Shown here one piece after another: positions 5,532 through 7,078 of a DNA stretch of 7,078 bases. The stretch's first letter is position 1. Each line of letters starts with the position of its first letter. Below the pieces are notes generated by a model, which did not search any database, was not told where the DNA came from, and was given only the letters and a program-made list of their open reading frames with translations. The position numbers were made by a program, and so were the translations under genes. This stretch comes from Spirochaetales bacterium (GTDB taxonomy: Bacteria; Spirochaetota; Spirochaetia; Treponematales; UBA12059), in contig SPCK01000105.1 of the NCBI GenBank assembly GCA_004525355.1, positions 1-7,078 of the forward strand, in the 5' to 3' direction.

Positions 5532-5690
5532 GGTTTTCGCATAGCGGCATTTGTCGCGACGGACCTTGTTCACGCAGACTTCCGAACGCTCCGGGCAGCG
5601 AGTTACGGCCGCGCCTCGGGGCTTCGGGACTACAGACGCCAATCCGGGAAATGTCCCCGGAACGATTCCGCACACAAATGGCGGAAAACC
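5532..5690 (+). ncRNA. Candidate structured leader or small RNA, unknown family
   Basis: GGTTTTC (5532-5538) pairs perfectly with GAAAACC (5684-5690), and CATTTGT (5548-5554) with ACAAATG (5674-5680). The two 7-bp helices are collinear, separated by a 9-nt by 3-nt internal loop, and enclose about 120 nt. Inside the fold is TCCGGG/CCCGGA (5643-5648 with 5656-5661). An alternative local stem, TTCCGC/GCGGAA (5666-5671 with 5681-5686), competes with the closing helix, so a switch between folds is possible. No known RNA family is recognised. Single 7-bp matches are common by chance; their collinearity is the only real support. Confidence 0.25.
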
Positions 5691-5698
5691 ACCCCGTG

Positions 5699-5713
5699 TC
5701 CGGATTTCCGGAA
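5699..5713. promoter_or_regulatory. Paired TCCGGA palindromes before the winged-helix start
   Basis: TCCGGA at 5699-5704 and TTCCGGAA at 5706-5713 are two palindromes with centres 8 bp apart, ending 13 nt before the ATG. They could be a binding site or simply occupy the weak ribosome-binding region. Weak evidence because of the short length. Confidence 0.25.
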
Positions 5714-5726
5714 TTAAGTACATATT

Positions 5727-6311
5727 ATGGAAACAAAGACTCTTCAAGCCGAAAGCCCCGCCCCGCCCCGTTCGGACGACGCGGAACTGACTATCCTCGA
5801 GAGCATCTACTCATCCCAGAAACGCGACAGGTCACTTACCCAGCGGGACCTCGCCGAGGCGGCCGGGCTGTCGCTGGGAATGACCAACGCCCTTCTCAAG
5901 CGCTTCGCCGAGAAGGGCTGGGTATTGCTTCGAAAGCTGAACGCTCGGACCATAAATTACGCGCTGTCTCCCGAGGGCGTCAATGAGATCGCCCACCGCA
6001 CCTACAGGTACTTCAGACGGACCGCGCGCAACGCGGGCCTGTACCGAGACATCATCGAAGGCTTCGTGATGCGGATCAAGCGTGAAGGGATCGAGCGCCT
6101 GGTGCTGGCGGGACCGTCGGATCTGGACTTCATCCTGGAATACGCCTGCGAGCGGCACGGCCTGCTGTTCGTGAAGGGTTCCGACGCGGCCCGGGCGGCA
6201 AGGCTGGGGGCAGATCCCACCACGATCGTTGTCGAATCCGAGGCGCACGCGGCGGGCACGGCGAACGCGGTAGGCGTTGTTTCATTGTCCAGGGTGCTGG
6301 TGGGGGAATGA
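5727..6311 (+). CDS. Winged-helix transcriptional regulator with extra C-terminal domain
   Basis: A 194-residue protein. Residues 1-18 are a Pro-rich leader. Residues about 19-85 form a MarR-like winged helix: AELTILESIYSS, then LTQRDLAEAAGL (37-48), recognition helix SLGMTNALLKRFAEKG (49-64), and wing WVLLRKLNARTINYALSPEG (65-84). A basic helix (R91-R100, TYRYFRRTAR) links to a C-terminal alpha/beta domain (about 105-194). There ERLVLAG, GLLFVKG, TTIVVES and AVGVVSLSRVL look like Rossmann-type strands, perhaps for ligand binding. I do not recognise the exact family; similar winged-helix proteins occur in spirochaete and EPS/LPS-associated loci. The ATG at 5727 has no good Shine-Dalgarno sequence, so expression may be low or leader-dependent. 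Its TGA overlaps the phosphoesterase ATG by 4 nt, so the two are coupled. Regulator role likely, target unknown. Confidence 0.8.
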   Translation: METKTLQAESPAPPRSDDAELTILESIYSSQKRDRSLTQRDLAEAAGLSLGMTNALLKRFAEKGWVLLRKLNARTINYALSPEGVNEIAHRTYRYFRRTARNAGLYRDIIEGFVMRIKREGIERLVLAGPSDLDFILEYACERHGLLFVKGSDAARAARLGADPTTIVVESEAHAAGTANAVGVVSLSRVLVGE

Positions 6312-7078
6312 TGCGAAAAGGCGTTCAATTCGCGATCATCGTGTCGATGGCGTCATTGGCGTTTCTGTCGGGCTGTTCCTTGTTCGGGGACCTTGAGCTT
6401 GAGGCCATCGATCCTCCGGGCGACATACCCGCGTTCGAGTTTTCGGTCGCTGCCGACATGAGAGGGTATACAGGGCGGTTTGAATTCTACGGTGCCTTGC
6501 AGGCAATGACAGGCAAGGGCCCGGGCGCCTTCTTGTTGTCTCCTGGCGACGTCGACCCTCCCTTCGCCATAGAGTCCTTGGTAGAAGCGGTGCTGGGATC
6601 GGATTTCCCCTGGGTTCCCGTCGTGGGAAACCACGAAGCCGAGACTCCAGCGGACATGAATTACCTTCGGGGTTATTTTCCTGGATTGTCCGCCGTCCTG
6701 GACGGCTACAGTGGCGGGCCGGAGAAAAGCAATGCTTCCTGTTATTCCTTCTCGGCAGGCAACATTCGAATCATCGTCCTGAACGAGTACTACGATGGAG
6801 AAAGCGATATCGGTACCGATCCCTCCTCGGGGGGGGCGGGAACCATCGGCACTTTCTTGTATACGTGGCTTCAAGACCAGCTTGTGGCCGACAGCAGCAT
6901 CTATACCATCGTTGTCGGCCATGAACCCGCTTATCCGCAGCCGGACAGCCTGACAGGACGATTGAGGCACGACGGTGATTCCCTGGACGCGCATCCCGCG
7001 GAACGGGACGCCTTTCAGGAACTGCTGGAAAGCGAAGACGTCGATGCCTACCTGTTCGGCCATACCCATAACTACAGC
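6308..7078 (+). CDS. Calcineurin-like metallophosphoesterase lipoprotein, C-terminus cut
   Basis: The frame is open from ATG 6308 to the window end (257 residues, unfinished). Residues 1-22 are a lipoprotein signal (R3-K4, hydrophobic 6-20, lipobox L20-S21-G22-C23), so the enzyme should be membrane-anchored outside the cytoplasm. Metallophosphoesterase blocks appear in order: motif I VAADMRG (Asp50, with Arg52 where a His usually sits), motif II LSPGDVD (Gly80-Asp81), motif III VVGNHEAE (Asn108, His109), motif IV IVVGHEPAY (His205), and motif V LFGHTHNYS (His252, His254). The layout recalls purple-acid-phosphatase-like enzymes of two-metal phosphate ester hydrolysis; the substrate is unknown. 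The start overlaps the regulator stop (ATGA), and a second ATG at 6311 is possible. The GGGGGA run (6302-6307) is the only ribosome-binding site in reach. Coupling suggests the regulator controls this gene or shares its role in the envelope. Confidence 0.9.
   Translation, partial: MMRKGVQFAIIVSMASLAFLSGCSLFGDLELEAIDPPGDIPAFEFSVAADMRGYTGRFEFYGALQAMTGKGPGAFLLSPGDVDPPFAIESLVEAVLGSDFPWVPVVGNHEAETPADMNYLRGYFPGLSAVLDGYSGGPEKSNASCYSFSAGNIRIIVLNEYYDGESDIGTDPSSGGAGTIGTFLYTWLQDQLVADSSIYTIVVGHEPAYPQPDSLTGRLRHDGDSLDAHPAERDAFQELLESEDVDAYLFGHTHNYS

Larger units (their letters stand above)
5410..5726 (+). other. Gene-free region upstream of the winged-helix gene
   Basis: No reading frame here has recognisable protein features, ribosome-binding sites or family motifs. 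I looked for and did not find the hallmarks of tmRNA, SRP RNA, RNase P RNA or tRNA. What it holds is a possible promoter and dyad at its left end (5449-5495), a run of complementary segments (5532-5690), a near-direct repeat (CCGGAACGGTTTTCGCA at 5525-5541 and CCGGAACGATTCCGCA at 5657-5672), and two TCCGGA palindromes just before the next start codon. Confidence 0.6.

Noticed and set aside
5335..5673. A 112-residue minus-strand reading frame in the gene-free region
   Set aside because: No family resemblance, no ribosome-binding site, and it runs through the terminator hairpin after jag.
6353..7069. A 238-residue minus-strand reading frame
   Set aside because: It mirrors the metallophosphoesterase, whose signal peptide and all the later motif blocks are in the plus-strand frame.

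Overview
The window is GC-rich bacterial chromosome and most resembles a spirochaete (phylum Spirochaetota), probably a free-living or uncultured GC-rich member. The pointers are the RnpA signature [14 protein letters not shown], the layout rpmH-rnpA-yidD-yidC-jag, a YidC with a long N-terminal periplasmic domain (so a diderm), and two predicted lipoproteins, one with a relaxed spirochaete-style lipobox. The assignment is an inference from motif recall, not from a search.

Left arm (1-1662, minus strand): a tight cluster read away from a central AT-rich promoter region. The order of transcription is an excisionase/MerR-type helix-turn-helix protein fused to a receiver domain, a stand-alone receiver-domain protein, an acylphosphatase (acyP), and a LEA-type-2 lipoprotein cut by the window edge. 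The first three genes overlap each other by 11-17 nt, so they are probably one operon. No histidine kinase lies in view.

Centre (1663-1896): a compact divergent control region. It holds a minus-strand promoter for the regulator operon, two plus-strand promoters for the rpmH operon, one DnaA-box-like 9-mer inside the minus promoter, and a perfect AT palindrome just downstream of the first plus promoter.

Right-centre (1897-5330, plus strand): the conserved housekeeping operon rpmH (ribosomal protein bL34), rnpA (RNase P protein), yidD (membrane insertion factor), yidC (insertase) and jag/khpB (KH-R3H RNA-binding protein). Gaps are very short, apart from 90 nt before jag that hold a strong hairpin with nested direct repeats. 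A Rho-independent terminator follows jag. The genes link ribosome and tRNA maturation with membrane protein insertion.

Right arm (5331-7078): 396 nt without a protein gene, holding the terminator, a possible promoter with an overlapping 19-bp dyad, and a leader with many complementary segments. It is followed by a winged-helix regulator with an unrecognised C-terminal domain. That gene is translationally overlapped by a lipoprotein metallophosphoesterase that runs off the window end.

No tRNA, rRNA, CRISPR array, insertion sequence or phage gene was seen. Most of the window is ordinary core genome. The parts most worth a second look are the orphan excisionase-HTH/receiver operon, the yidC-jag hairpin, and the structured leader with the winged-helix/phosphoesterase pair.
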